Source of the DNA: Streptomyces sp. Tu 3180
Lineage (GTDB): Bacteria; Actinomycetota; Actinomycetes; Streptomycetales; Streptomycetaceae
Reading direction: 5' to 3'
NCBI RefSeq assembly: GCF_009852415.1
Contig: NZ_WOXS01000002.1
Coordinates: forward strand, 3,246,501-3,310,500
DNA: 64,000 nt
Below, one piece after another: positions 52,551 to 62,553 of this stretch (position 1 is its first letter; each line of letters opens with the position of its first letter). Under the pieces are notes generated by a model, which searched no databases, was not told the DNA's origin, and saw only the letters and a program-made list of their open reading frames with translations. A program made the translations under genes and the position numbers.

Positions 52551-52880
52551 TCAGCCCTTTCGCCGCCGGGCGGTCATCGTCAGCAGGCCGACCACGCCCA
52601 CCACCAGCAACGCCACCGGAACCACCCGCTCCAGCCGGGGGGATCCCTCCTCGTCCACGAACTGCGCCTTCACATCGCTCACCGCGTGGTTGACGCGGAC
52701 GTACGCCCGCCCGAGCGTGTGGTCCACGTTGGCGGCGACCCTGGCCTTCGCGTCGCCCACGATCGTCTTCGGGTGCACCCGCACGCCGATCTCGTCCAGG
52801 GTCTCGGCCAGCACCGCACGACGGCGCCTGATGTCCGCCTCGATCTGCGCCGGGGTTCTGGTGTCCGCCGTGTCCGCCAC
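52551..52880 (-). CDS. DUF3618 membrane protein
   Basis: This 109-residue protein contains the DUF3618 pattern TPAQIEADIRRRRAVLAETLDEIGVRVHPKTI near the N-terminus. It has a single C-terminal transmembrane segment (VVPVALLVVGVVGLLTMTA) with a basic end. GTG 52880 is chosen because GGAGG precedes it. The gene lies 44 nt upstream of the GroES-like gene on the same strand. Confidence 0.85.
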   Translation of the reverse strand: MADTADTRTPAQIEADIRRRRAVLAETLDEIGVRVHPKTIVGDAKARVAANVDHTLGRAYVRVNHAVSDVKAQFVDEEGSPRLERVVPVALLVVGVVGLLTMTARRRKG

Positions 52881-53019
52881 CGTGTCGCCTCCGAAATCCG
52901 CTGATACCTGTGCCGGACAGTCTGTCAGCTTCACGCCGCGCCGCACTGTCAGGACCCCCGGTTACCCTCGATCCCGGCACCTGACCCACGCAGCGCGCAC
53001 GTACGAGGAGACCAGACCG

Positions 53020-53487
53020 ATGAGCGAACGCCTCCAGCCCGGGGACGAGGCCCCCGCCTTCACCCTGCCCGACGCCGACGGCAAGGAGGTGTCCCTGGCC
53101 GACCACAGGGGCCGCAAGGTCATCGTCTACTTCTACCCGGCCGCGCTCACCCCCGGCTGCACCAAGCAGGCCTGCGACTTCACCGACAACCTGGAGCTGC
53201 TGGCGGGCGCCGGCTACGACGTGATCGGCATCTCCCCCGACAAGCCGGAGAAGCTCGCCAAGTTCCGCGAGAAGGAGTCCCTGAGGGTCACCCTGCTCGC
53301 CGACCCCGACAAGCGGGTCCTGGAGGCGTACGGCGCCCACGGCGAGAAGAAGCTCTACGGCAAGACGGTGGTCGGCGTCATCCGCTCCACGGTCGTCGTC
53401 GACGAGGAGGGCAAGGTCGAACGCGCCCTCTACAACGTCAAGGCGACGGGCCACGTGGCCAAGATCATCAAGGATCTGGGCGTCTGA
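53020..53487 (+). CDS. bcp: Thioredoxin-dependent thiol peroxidase (Bcp/PrxQ)
   Basis: This 155-residue peroxiredoxin has the peroxidatic Cys47 and resolving Cys52 in TPGCTKQACDF, the PrxQ CxxxxC arrangement. It reduces peroxides in the cytoplasm using thioredoxin. ATG 53020 follows GAGGAGACC. Confidence 0.95.
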   Translation: MSERLQPGDEAPAFTLPDADGKEVSLADHRGRKVIVYFYPAALTPGCTKQACDFTDNLELLAGAGYDVIGISPDKPEKLAKFREKESLRVTLLADPDKRVLEAYGAHGEKKLYGKTVVGVIRSTVVVDEEGKVERALYNVKATGHVAKIIKDLGV

Positions 53488-53504
53488 GCGACCGCGCCCG
53501 CGAA

Positions 53505-53534
53505 CGGCCCGCACCGGCGATCCGGTGCGGGCCG
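53505..53534 (+). terminator. Terminator of bcp
   Basis: A 13-bp perfect stem (CGGCCCGCACCGG and its complement) with a CGAT loop lies 18 nt after the bcp stop. Confidence 0.75.
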
Positions 53535-53733
53535 CCCCGCATTCCGCGCGGGAGCGTCCGGCCGCCGACGGGGACCGGAGCGCCGGCCGCCGGGAGAACC
53601 CGCGGCACCCGTGCCCCAACTGCCATGCCCCGGCGAAGACCTGGTGCCGCCGGAAGGGAAGGGCGACCCTCGCGGGGCAACCCGTTCCCCCGTACACTGA
53701 GCGTCGCCGGTCAGACGTGATGACCGTTTTTGA

Positions 53734-53818
53734 GCGGCCGTGATGGAATTTGGCAGTCATGCTGGGTTTAGGTCCCAGTGGGTTAACACCCGTGTGGGTT
53801 CGAGTCCCACCGGCCGCA
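53734..53818 (+). tRNA. tRNA-Leu (UAG)
   Basis: A 7-bp acceptor stem (53734-53740 with 53811-53817) frames a class II cloverleaf. The anticodon stem CTGGG/CCCAG carries TTTAGGT with anticodon TAG. A variable arm follows (GTGGGTTAACACCCG), and the T loop is GGTTCGAGTCC. CCA is not encoded. Confidence 0.95.
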
Positions 53819-53824
53819 CGCACA

Positions 53825-53856
53825 CGGAGGGGCCGTCCGGCCGGACGGCCCCTCCG
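53825..53856. terminator. Palindromic terminator
   Basis: A perfect 32-nt palindrome (16-nt arms) lies between the tRNA-Leu gene and the converging rdgB gene. Confidence 0.7.
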
Positions 53857-53862
53857 GCGTCC

Positions 53863-54465
53863 TCAGCCCACCAACTCCCGCACCACCGGCACCAGGGCCC
53901 GGAACGCCTCGCCCCGGTGGCTGATCGCGTTCTTCTCGGCCGGGGTCAGTTCCGCGCAGGTGCGGGTCTCGCCCTCCGGCTGGAGGATCGGGTCGTAGCC
54001 GAAGCCGCCGGCGCCGGCGGGGGCGTGGCGGAGGGTGCCCCGCAACCGGCCCTCGACCACGCGTTCCGTGCCGTCGGGGAGGGCGAGGGCCGCCGCGCAG
54101 GCGAAGTGGGCGCCCCGGTGCTCGTCGGCGATGTCGGAGAGCTGGGCGAGCAGGAGGTCCAGGTTGGCCCGGTCGTCGCCGTGACGGCCCGCCCAGCGGG
54201 CGGAGAAGATGCCGGGGGCGCCGTTGAGGACGTCGACGCAGAGGCCGGAGTCGTCGGCGACGGCGGGCAGGCCCGTGGCCCGGGCGAGGGCGTGGGCCTT
54301 GAGGAGGGCGTTCTCGGCGAAGGTGACGCCGGTTTCCCTGACGTCGGGGACCTCGGGGTAGGCGTCGGCGCCGACGAGTTCGTGCGGCAGGCCGGCCTCG
54401 GCGAGGATGGCCCTCAGTTCGGTGATCTTTCCGGCGTTGCGGGTGGCGAGGATCAGGCGGGTCAT
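53863..54465 (-). CDS. rdgB: XTP/dITP diphosphatase (RdgB/HAM1)
   Basis: This 200-residue protein of the HAM1 family has LILATRNAGKITEL (substrate loop), FAENALLKAHALA, ADDSGLCVDVLNGAPGIFSARWAG and NAISHRGEAFRAL. It removes non-canonical purine nucleotides (dITP, XTP) from the pool. ATG 54465 matches the family start. Confidence 0.95.
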   Translation of the reverse strand: MTRLILATRNAGKITELRAILAEAGLPHELVGADAYPEVPDVRETGVTFAENALLKAHALARATGLPAVADDSGLCVDVLNGAPGIFSARWAGRHGDDRANLDLLLAQLSDIADEHRGAHFACAAALALPDGTERVVEGRLRGTLRHAPAGAGGFGYDPILQPEGETRTCAELTPAEKNAISHRGEAFRALVPVVRELVG

Positions 54466-54532
54466 GGGGTCCAGTATCCCGGGCCCCACGACCGGCCCCC
54501 CGCGGCGTCCCCGCGGCGCCCTTGCGGGGTCC

Positions 54533-54931
54533 CTACGGGGTGCAGACCTTGGTCAGTTCGCCGGCCGCGTCGGTGACGGGGCCGATGTCGGGGGTCCTGT
54601 CGCCGTTCTCCACCGACGTGCGGACGTTGTCGACGGCCTGGTCGAGGTCGTCGACGGCCCGGGAGACGTCGGCGTTGTCGGTCTTGTCGCCTATCTCGCC
54701 GAGGTTCTTGTCGATGGAGTCGAGGGACTCCTCGAGCTGGGTGACGTCGTTGGAGGCGTTCTCCACGGCCTGCTGCATGTCGGTGACGCTGTCGGCGATG
54801 GCGTCGGCGGTCTGGACGCAGTCCAGTGCCTTGTCGACGGCGTCGCAGCCGGTGGTGAGTCCGGCGGTCAGCGCGACGGCCGCCAGGGTGGCGGCGACGG
54901 CTGCGGTGCGGCGTCGGCGGCTCGCGGCCAT
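54533..54931 (-). CDS. Putative lipoprotein
   Basis: This 132-residue protein has a signal peptide and lipobox LTTGC, giving Cys29 for lipid attachment. The mature part is acidic and probably coiled-coil (ESLDSIDKNLGEIGDKTDNADVSRAVDDLDQAVDN). It is exported and anchored to the membrane. The function is unknown. Confidence 0.8.
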   Translation of the reverse strand: MAASRRRRTAAVAATLAAVALTAGLTTGCDAVDKALDCVQTADAIADSVTDMQQAVENASNDVTQLEESLDSIDKNLGEIGDKTDNADVSRAVDDLDQAVDNVRTSVENGDRTPDIGPVTDAAGELTKVCTP

Positions 54932-55075
54932 GGAACGGTCCCTCCCTCGTCGGGCCGGTCGTCGGCCCGGGTCACTGGCCGGGCGCGCGGTGTCGAGCCG
55001 TGCGCCCGTACTTGTCCAGACGCGGCGGCGGCCGGCGCGGTTGCCCGGCGTCGGCCGCCTTTCTTGGTGCGTCCT

Positions 55076-55813
<738 letters not shown>

Positions 55814-55903
55814 GGCGCCGAGCCTAGCCGTACCTGCGGAAGGGGCCCCTCCCGCGGTGGGAAGGGGCCCTCGAGGAGTGAAGCCGGGGACGATGCCGGC
55901 TCC

Positions 55904-56137
55904 TCACATCATGTCTTCGATCTCCGCGGCGATGGGGTCGGCGTCGGTTCCGATGACGACCTGGATGGCGCTGCCCATCTTGACGACGCCGTGGGCGCCG
56001 GCGGCCTTCAGGGCGGCTTCGTCGACCTTGGCCGGGTCGACGACCTCCGTGCGCAGGCGGGTGATGCAGCCCTCGACCTCTTCGATGTTGTCGATGCCGC
56101 CGAGCCCGGCAACGATCTTCTCAGCCTTGGTGGCCAT
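55904..56137 (-). CDS. nagF: PTS GlcNAc-specific EIIB domain protein
   Basis: This 77-residue EIIB protein has the phosphorylated Cys24 in VEGCITRLR. It accepts the phosphoryl group from EIIA and passes it to the sugar carried by the EIIC proteins encoded divergently. A DasR-type operator lies in the shared promoter region. By position and length it matches the Streptomyces NagF protein. Confidence 0.9.
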   Translation of the reverse strand: MATKAEKIVAGLGGIDNIEEVEGCITRLRTEVVDPAKVDEAALKAAGAHGVVKMGSAIQVVIGTDADPIAAEIEDMM

Positions 56138-56255
56138 GTTCGTTCTCCCTGATCCGAACCGCTTTGTCGCAGTAACCCACAGTTGGCCCATCTTTGCGAG
56201 CGGTCATGTCGTGGGTGCCGAATGATGGCGTCACGACAGCGGAACCGTCCTCCCG

Positions 56256-56271
56256 ACTGGTCTACACCACC
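56256..56271. promoter_or_regulatory. dre site (DasR operator) between nagF and nagE1
   Basis: ACTGGTCTACACCACC is a close match to the DasR-responsive palindrome ACTGGTCTAGACCAGT. It sits in the divergent promoter region and can serve both genes. Confidence 0.85.
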
Positions 56272-56324
56272 GGGTGGACTGCCGCCAAACCCGTCGTCAG
56301 TGCTTCCCAGCGAAGGGGGACCGG

Positions 56325-57638
56325 ATGAGTGCCGACCGTCCCGCCGGCGCCGAGGGGACGGCCGGTCCCGCGCGGGAACGCCGGCACCGGTTGTACCAGG
56401 GTCTGCAGAAGATGGGCCGGAGCCTGCAGCTGCCGATCGCGGTGCTGCCGGCGGCGGGCATCCTCAACCGGCTGGGGCAGCCGGACGTGTTCGGCGACGA
56501 CGGTCTCGGCTGGACGAACGTCTCCAAGGTGATGGTGGGCGCGGGCGGCGCGCTGCTGGACGGTTCGCTGGGGCTGCCGCTGCTGTTCTGCGTCGGCGTG
56601 GCCATCGGCATGGCGAAGAAGGCGGACGGTTCGACGGCGCTGGCGGCGGTGACGGGGTTCCTCGTCTACTTCAACGTGCTGCGGCAGTTCCCGGAGGACT
56701 GCCCGGAGGGGTCGCGGGCGGTGCCGCAGGTCGGGTGCCGGGTGACCGAGGGGGCGGAGACGGTGACCGCCTTCACGTACCAGAACCCGGGGGTCTTCGG
56801 CGGCATCGTCATGGGGCTGCTGGCGGCCTACTTCTGGCAGCGGTTCCACCGCACCAGGCTGGTGGACTGGCTGGGCTTCTTCAACGGCCGCCGTCTCGTC
56901 CCGATCATCATGGCGTTCGTGGCGATCCTGTTCGCGGCGCTGTGCCTGTGGGTCTGGCCGCCGATCGGTGACGCGCTGGAGAGCTTCAGCGACTGGCTCA
57001 GCGACCTGGGCGCATGGGGCGCGGGCGTGTTCGGCGTGGCCAACCGGGCGCTGCTGGTGATCGGGCTGCACCAGTTCCTGAACGTGCCGATGTGGTTCCA
57101 GTTCGGCAGCTACACCAAGCCGGACGGCACGGTGGTGCACGGCGACATCAACATGTTCCTGGCGGGCGACCCGACCGCGGGCCAGTTCACCACCGGCTTC
57201 TTCCCGATCATGATGTTCGCCCTGCCGGCCGCCGCGCTGGCGATCACGCACTGCGCGAGGCCGCACCGCCGCAAGGAGGTCGGCGGGCTGATGCTGTCGG
57301 TGGCGCTGACGTCGTTCGTGACCGGCATCACCGAGCCGCTGGAGTACTCCTTCCTCTTCATCGCGCCGGCGCTGTACGTGGTCCACGCGGTGCTGACGGG
57401 CGTGTCGATGGCGGTGACGTGGGGGCTGGGGGTGAAGGACGGGTTCAGCTTCTCGGCCGGGCTCATCGACTACGTCATCAACTGGAACCTGGCCACCAGG
57501 CCGTGGCTGATCGTCCCGGTCGGGCTGTGCTTCGCGGCGGTGTACTACGCGGTCTTCCGCTTCGCGATCGTGAAGTTCGACCTGAGGACTCCGGGGCGGG
57601 AGCCGGAGGAGGAGGTGGAGGACACCGCGAAGGCGTGA
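56325..57638 (+). CDS. nagE1: PTS GlcNAc-type EIIC permease
   Basis: This 437-residue EIIC membrane protein has QKMGRSLQLPIAVLPAAGILNRLG at the N-terminus and FVTGITEPLEYSFLFIAPALY near residue 340. It lacks fused EIIA and EIIB domains, so it depends on the separate NagF. It is a close paralogue of the next gene. ATG 56325 follows GAAGGGGG. A dre site upstream puts it under DasR. Confidence 0.92.
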   Translation: MSADRPAGAEGTAGPARERRHRLYQGLQKMGRSLQLPIAVLPAAGILNRLGQPDVFGDDGLGWTNVSKVMVGAGGALLDGSLGLPLLFCVGVAIGMAKKADGSTALAAVTGFLVYFNVLRQFPEDCPEGSRAVPQVGCRVTEGAETVTAFTYQNPGVFGGIVMGLLAAYFWQRFHRTRLVDWLGFFNGRRLVPIIMAFVAILFAALCLWVWPPIGDALESFSDWLSDLGAWGAGVFGVANRALLVIGLHQFLNVPMWFQFGSYTKPDGTVVHGDINMFLAGDPTAGQFTTGFFPIMMFALPAAALAITHCARPHRRKEVGGLMLSVALTSFVTGITEPLEYSFLFIAPALYVVHAVLTGVSMAVTWGLGVKDGFSFSAGLIDYVINWNLATRPWLIVPVGLCFAAVYYAVFRFAIVKFDLRTPGREPEEEVEDTAKA

Positions 57639-57665
57639 CTGCTTAGGCTGGAGGCGGCTGTTCGG

Positions 57666-57691
57666 GCCCTCGGACCTCGTGGTCCGAGGGC
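57666..57691 (+). terminator. Terminator of nagE1
   Basis: An 11-bp perfect stem (GCCCTCGGACC and its complement) with a TCGT loop, followed by TCTTCGG, lies 28 nt after the nagE1 stop and separates it from nagE2. Confidence 0.75.
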
Positions 57692-57801
57692 TCTTCGGTG
57701 TGCCCGCGGGAGGGTTCCGGCCGGCGGCCGGGGCGGGCACGGTGGGTAGCGCGCCGGTAGCAGGATTCACGGGTTCCTCATGCGGCCCCCCTCGTGCTAG
57801 A

Positions 57802-57817
57802 ACAGGTCTACACCAGT
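57802..57817. promoter_or_regulatory. dre site 1 upstream of nagE2
   Basis: ACAGGTCTACACCAGT matches the DasR palindrome at most positions. It abuts a second site. Confidence 0.88.
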
Positions 57818-57833
57818 AGTGGTGTAGACCACC
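57818..57833. promoter_or_regulatory. dre site 2 upstream of nagE2
   Basis: AGTGGTGTAGACCACC is a second DasR-type palindrome directly adjoining the first and ending 15 nt before the nagE2 start. The double site suggests stronger repression than nagE1. Confidence 0.85.
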
Positions 57834-57848
57834 ACCGATGGAGGAAGT

Positions 57849-59096
57849 ATGAGCACCGCCACCGCCTCGGCGGCCCCCGCGAAGAAGCGGGGATCCGGCC
57901 TGTTCCAGGGCCTGCAGAAGGTCGGCCGCAGCCTTCAGCTCCCGATCGCAGTCCTGCCGGCGGCCGGCATCCTGCTGCGGCTCGGCCAGGCCGACGTCCA
58001 GGAGAAGCTGAACCTGCCCGACAAGGTCACGGCGGTGTTCGCCACGGCGGGTGGCGCGATCTTCGACAACCTGCCGATGCTGTTCTGCATCGGTGTCGCG
58101 ATCGGCTTCGCGAAGAAGGCCGACGGCTCCACCGCGCTGGCCGCCCTGGTGGGCTTCCTGGTCTACAGCAACGTCCTGAAGGCGTTCCCCGTCACCGAGG
58201 CGAAGGTGCAGGACGGCGCGGACATAGCCGCCACCTACAACAACCCCGGTGTCCTCGGCGGCATCCTGATGGGCCTGCTGGCGGCGGTGCTGTGGCAGCG
58301 CTACCACCGCAAGAAGCTGGTGGACTGGCTCGGCTTCTTCAACGGCCGCCGTCTCGTCCCGATCATCATGGCCTTCGTCGGCACCGCCATGGGCGTCTTC
58401 TTCGGCCTGGTCTGGGAGCCGATCGGCGAGGGCATCTCGAACGTCGGCGAGTGGATCACCGAGCTGGGCGCCGTCGGCGCGGGTCTGTTCGGCCTCGTCA
58501 ACCGCGCGCTGATCCCGGTCGGCATGCACCAGTTCGTCAACACCGTCTCCTGGTTCCAGATCGGTGACTTCACCAACGCCGCGGGCGAGGTGGTCCACGG
58601 CGACCTGAACCGCTTCTTCGCCGGTGACCCGGACGCGGGGCAGTTCATGTCGGGCTTCTTCCCGATCATGATGTTCGGTCTGCCGGCCGCCGCCCTCGCC
58701 ATCGCGCACGCCGCCCGCCCGGAGCGCCGCAAGGCCGTGACGGGCATGATGGTCTCCCTCGCGCTGACCTCCTTCGTCACCGGTGTGACCGAGCCGATCG
58801 AGTTCGCGTTCATGTTCATCGCGCCGGCGCTGTACGTGATCCACGCGGTGCTGACCGCCCTGTCCATGGCGATCACCTGGGCGCTCGGAGTGCACACGGG
58901 CTTCACCTTCTCGGCGGGCTTCATCGACTACGCGCTCAACTGGAACCTGGCGACCAAGCCCTGGCTGATCATCCCGATCGGTCTGGTGTTCGCGGCGATC
59001 TACTACGTGCTCTTCCGCTTCGCCATCGTCAAGTTCAACCTGCCGACCCCGGGCCGTGAGCCCGAGGAGGAGGTCGAGGACGCCACGAAGGCGTGA
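57849..59096 (+). CDS. nagE2: PTS GlcNAc EIIC permease
   Basis: This 415-residue EIIC protein is similar to nagE1 along its whole length (QKVGRSLQLPIAVLPAAGILLRLG, FVTGVTEPIEFAFMFIAPALY) and has the same C-terminal LPTPGREPEEEVED tail. In Streptomyces the GlcNAc transporter is NagE2. With NagF it imports N-acetylglucosamine, the inducing signal read by DasR through GlcN-6-P. GGAGG lies upstream of ATG 57849. Confidence 0.94.
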   Translation: MSTATASAAPAKKRGSGLFQGLQKVGRSLQLPIAVLPAAGILLRLGQADVQEKLNLPDKVTAVFATAGGAIFDNLPMLFCIGVAIGFAKKADGSTALAALVGFLVYSNVLKAFPVTEAKVQDGADIAATYNNPGVLGGILMGLLAAVLWQRYHRKKLVDWLGFFNGRRLVPIIMAFVGTAMGVFFGLVWEPIGEGISNVGEWITELGAVGAGLFGLVNRALIPVGMHQFVNTVSWFQIGDFTNAAGEVVHGDLNRFFAGDPDAGQFMSGFFPIMMFGLPAAALAIAHAARPERRKAVTGMMVSLALTSFVTGVTEPIEFAFMFIAPALYVIHAVLTALSMAITWALGVHTGFTFSAGFIDYALNWNLATKPWLIIPIGLVFAAIYYVLFRFAIVKFNLPTPGREPEEEVEDATKA

Positions 59097-59122
59097 GCCG
59101 TCCGCGTCCGACGCGTACGGCA

Positions 59123-59166
59123 CGACGAGGCCCCCGGAGCCGGTGACGGCTCCGGGGGCCTCGTCG
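59123..59166. terminator. Bidirectional terminator
   Basis: A 19-bp perfect stem (59123-59141 with 59148-59166) and a 6-nt loop lie between converging nagE2 and the MBL hydrolase gene. Confidence 0.85.
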
Positions 59167-59180
59167 TCGCGTTCCCGGGC

Positions 59181-59933
59181 TCAGACCCCGTACGTCGCCC
59201 CCGGCGCCGCCAGCTCCACCGGACCGTCGTACACCGCGCGGGCGTCGGCGAGGTTGACCTGGGGGTCGGTCCACGGGGGGATGTGGGTGAGGACCAGGCG
59301 GCGGGCGTGGGCGCGGGCCGCGGTCTCACCCGCCTCGCGGCCGTTGAGGTGCAGGTCGGGGATGTTCTCCTTGCCGTGCGTGAAGGCGGCCTCGCACAGG
59401 AACAGGTCGGCGTCGCGGGCGAGTTCGTCCAGGGACGTGCTCACTCCCGTGTCGCCGGAGTAGGTCAGCGTCCTGCCGCCGTGCTCGATGCGGATGCCGT
59501 ACGCCTCCACCGGATGCGCGACGCGCTCGGTGTGGACGGTGAACGGGCCGATCTCGAAGGTGGACGGCTTGACCGTGTGGAAGTCGAAGACCTCGCTCAT
59601 CGAGGAGGCCGAGGGGGTGTCGGCGTAGGCGGTGGTCAGCCGGTGCTCGGTGCCCTCGGGTCCGTAGACAGGGAGGGGGTCGCAGCGACCGCCGTCGTGC
59701 CGGTAGTAGCGCGCCACGAAGTACGCGCACATGTCGATGCAGTGATCGGCGTGCAGGTGGCTGAGGAAGATCGCGTCGAGGTCGTAGAGACCGCAGTGGC
59801 GCTGCAGCTCGCCAAGGGCGCCGTTGCCCAGGTCGAGGAGCAGCCGGAAGCCGTCGGCCTCGACGAGGTAGCTCGAGCAGGCCGACTCCGCGGACGGGAA
59901 CGACCCCGAGCAGCCGACGACGGTGAGCTTCAT
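59181..59933 (-). CDS. MBL-fold metallo-hydrolase
   Basis: This 250-residue protein has the metal-binding HLHADH motif, with VEADGFRLLLDLGNGALG before it and YSGDTGVS and LVLTHIPPW after it. It is close to the RNase Z/arylsulfatase-like group of metallo-beta-lactamase proteins. The substrate is not known. The start at ATG 59933 gives MKLTVVGCSGSFPSAESACSSYL, the conserved beginning. Confidence 0.9.
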   Translation of the reverse strand: MKLTVVGCSGSFPSAESACSSYLVEADGFRLLLDLGNGALGELQRHCGLYDLDAIFLSHLHADHCIDMCAYFVARYYRHDGGRCDPLPVYGPEGTEHRLTTAYADTPSASSMSEVFDFHTVKPSTFEIGPFTVHTERVAHPVEAYGIRIEHGGRTLTYSGDTGVSTSLDELARDADLFLCEAAFTHGKENIPDLHLNGREAGETAARAHARRLVLTHIPPWTDPQVNLADARAVYDGPVELAAPGATYGV

Positions 59934-60432
59934 GAAGCAGAAACCTCCGCTGGCGGGGATGTGAAGACGGGGGTCGTGCGGTTCGTCGAGCGTAAGGCGC
60001 AAAACCCATGGTCGCTCCTCCGCCAGGGGCTGTTGTGGGCGAACTCACCTGTGCTGTCACCGGTTCGGCTGGAAGCGGGGCTTCCGGGTGCCGTGCGGGA
60101 GCGCGCGGGGGCGGCCCGCGCCGGTGCCGCCGGGACGCGGGCACGTCCTGGCGGCACCGGCGCGGGCCGCGGTGGTGCCGCCCGCGCCGGTCGCCCCGCC
60201 CGCCGGCGGGCGGGGCCGGGGGCGGGCGGGTTCCCCGGGGACGGACGGGCCGCGCGAGGCGCCGGCGGGGGGCTTCCGGCGGCGGGCGGGCGTGGTGGAC
60301 CCGGAGGTGCGGGACCGGGTGCGGCATCCCGCGGGGTGAGGTCCCGGGCGCGCGAGAAGGGGCCGGAGGTACGCCTCCGGCCCCTGCGCGAGGTGTCCGC
60401 CGCCGGTGTGCTCCCGGCCGGCGGGTGTCGCC
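59934..60432. other. Intergenic region with long hairpin
   Basis: About 500 nt between cysM and the MBL gene contain no supportable gene. Its only clear element is the hairpin at 60111-60170, listed separately. The rest is G/C-rich simple sequence and the MBL gene's upstream region. Confidence 0.6.
60111..60170. terminator. Very strong hairpin downstream of cysM
   Basis: Twenty-one perfectly paired bases (60111-60131 with 60150-60170) continue through one G-T and four more pairs, about 26 in all, round an 8-nt loop. It lies some 260 nt beyond the cysM stop and should end that transcript. Confidence 0.7.
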
Positions 60433-61888
<1,456 letters not shown>

Positions 61889-61894
61889 GGGGGC

Positions 61895-61937
61895 ATCGTA
61901 TCGATTCCCGGTCGGCGGGTCCGAGTGTGATCTCACA
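61895..61937 (-). promoter_or_regulatory. Promoter and palindromic activator-type site of the leader-cysO-cysM unit
   Basis: The minus strand has TACGAT at 61900-61895, and TGTGA-N2-TCACA at 61926-61937 forms a perfect palindrome. The palindrome is centred about 43 nt upstream of the predicted start of transcription, where activators or repressors often bind. There is no good -35 box. Confidence 0.5.
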
Positions 61938-61998
61938 TTGCGGATGTTCGCCGACCAGGATGTGAAATCCCGCAGGTCGGCGGCTTCTTCGGGGCCCG

Positions 61999-62421
61999 TC
62001 AGTACGCCTCGACGACCTTGACCTCCTCCTCGGTGACCTCGCCCTCCAGGATCCGGAAGGAGCGGAACTGGAACTCGCCGGCACCGTCGGTGTCGGCGGT
62101 GGAGACCAGGACGTAGTGGGCGCCGGGCTCGTTGGCGTAGGAGATGTCGGTGCGGGAGGGGTAGGCCTCGGTCGCGGTGTGGGAGTGGTAGATGACCACC
62201 GGCTCCTCGTCGTTGTCGTCCATCTCGCGGTACAGCTTCAGCAGGTCCTGCGAGTCGAACTCGTAGAACGTGGGCGAGCGGGCCGCGTTCAGCATGGGGA
62301 TGAAGCGCTCGGGGCGGCCGGAGCCCACCGGGCCCGCCACCACGCCGCACGCCTCGTCGGGGTGGTCCTCGCGCGCATGGGCGACGATCTTGTCGTACAG
62401 GGCCTGGGTGATGGTCAGCAT
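61999..62421 (-). CDS. mec: JAMM/MPN metalloprotease Mec (CysO processing)
   Basis: This 140-residue protein has the JAMM zinc motif HSHTATEAYPSRTD, with Glu near residue 22 (DEACGVV). It matches the Mec protease that hydrolyses CysO-cysteine to release cysteine. Here it might also trim the Met-Ala tail of CysO. It lies upstream of the leader peptide on the same strand. Confidence 0.9.
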   Translation of the reverse strand: MLTITQALYDKIVAHAREDHPDEACGVVAGPVGSGRPERFIPMLNAARSPTFYEFDSQDLLKLYREMDDNDEEPVVIYHSHTATEAYPSRTDISYANEPGAHYVLVSTADTDGAGEFQFRSFRILEGEVTEEEVKVVEAY

Positions 62422-62553
62422 GGGGCTCAGGATAAGCAGACGGGCCGCCGCGTACCGAGGGGTGGTACGGGGCGGCCCGAATGCCGGACACCCTGAGCGG
62501 CCGCCGCGGGGAGTGCCACGAGTACCCCCCACGGCCGGGCGTCCCGTGCGGGG

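Noticed and set aside
53734..53856. Integration site of a mobile element at tRNA-Leu
   Set aside because: No integrase gene and no direct repeat of the tRNA 3' end was seen nearby. The flanking genes are ordinary chromosomal ones.
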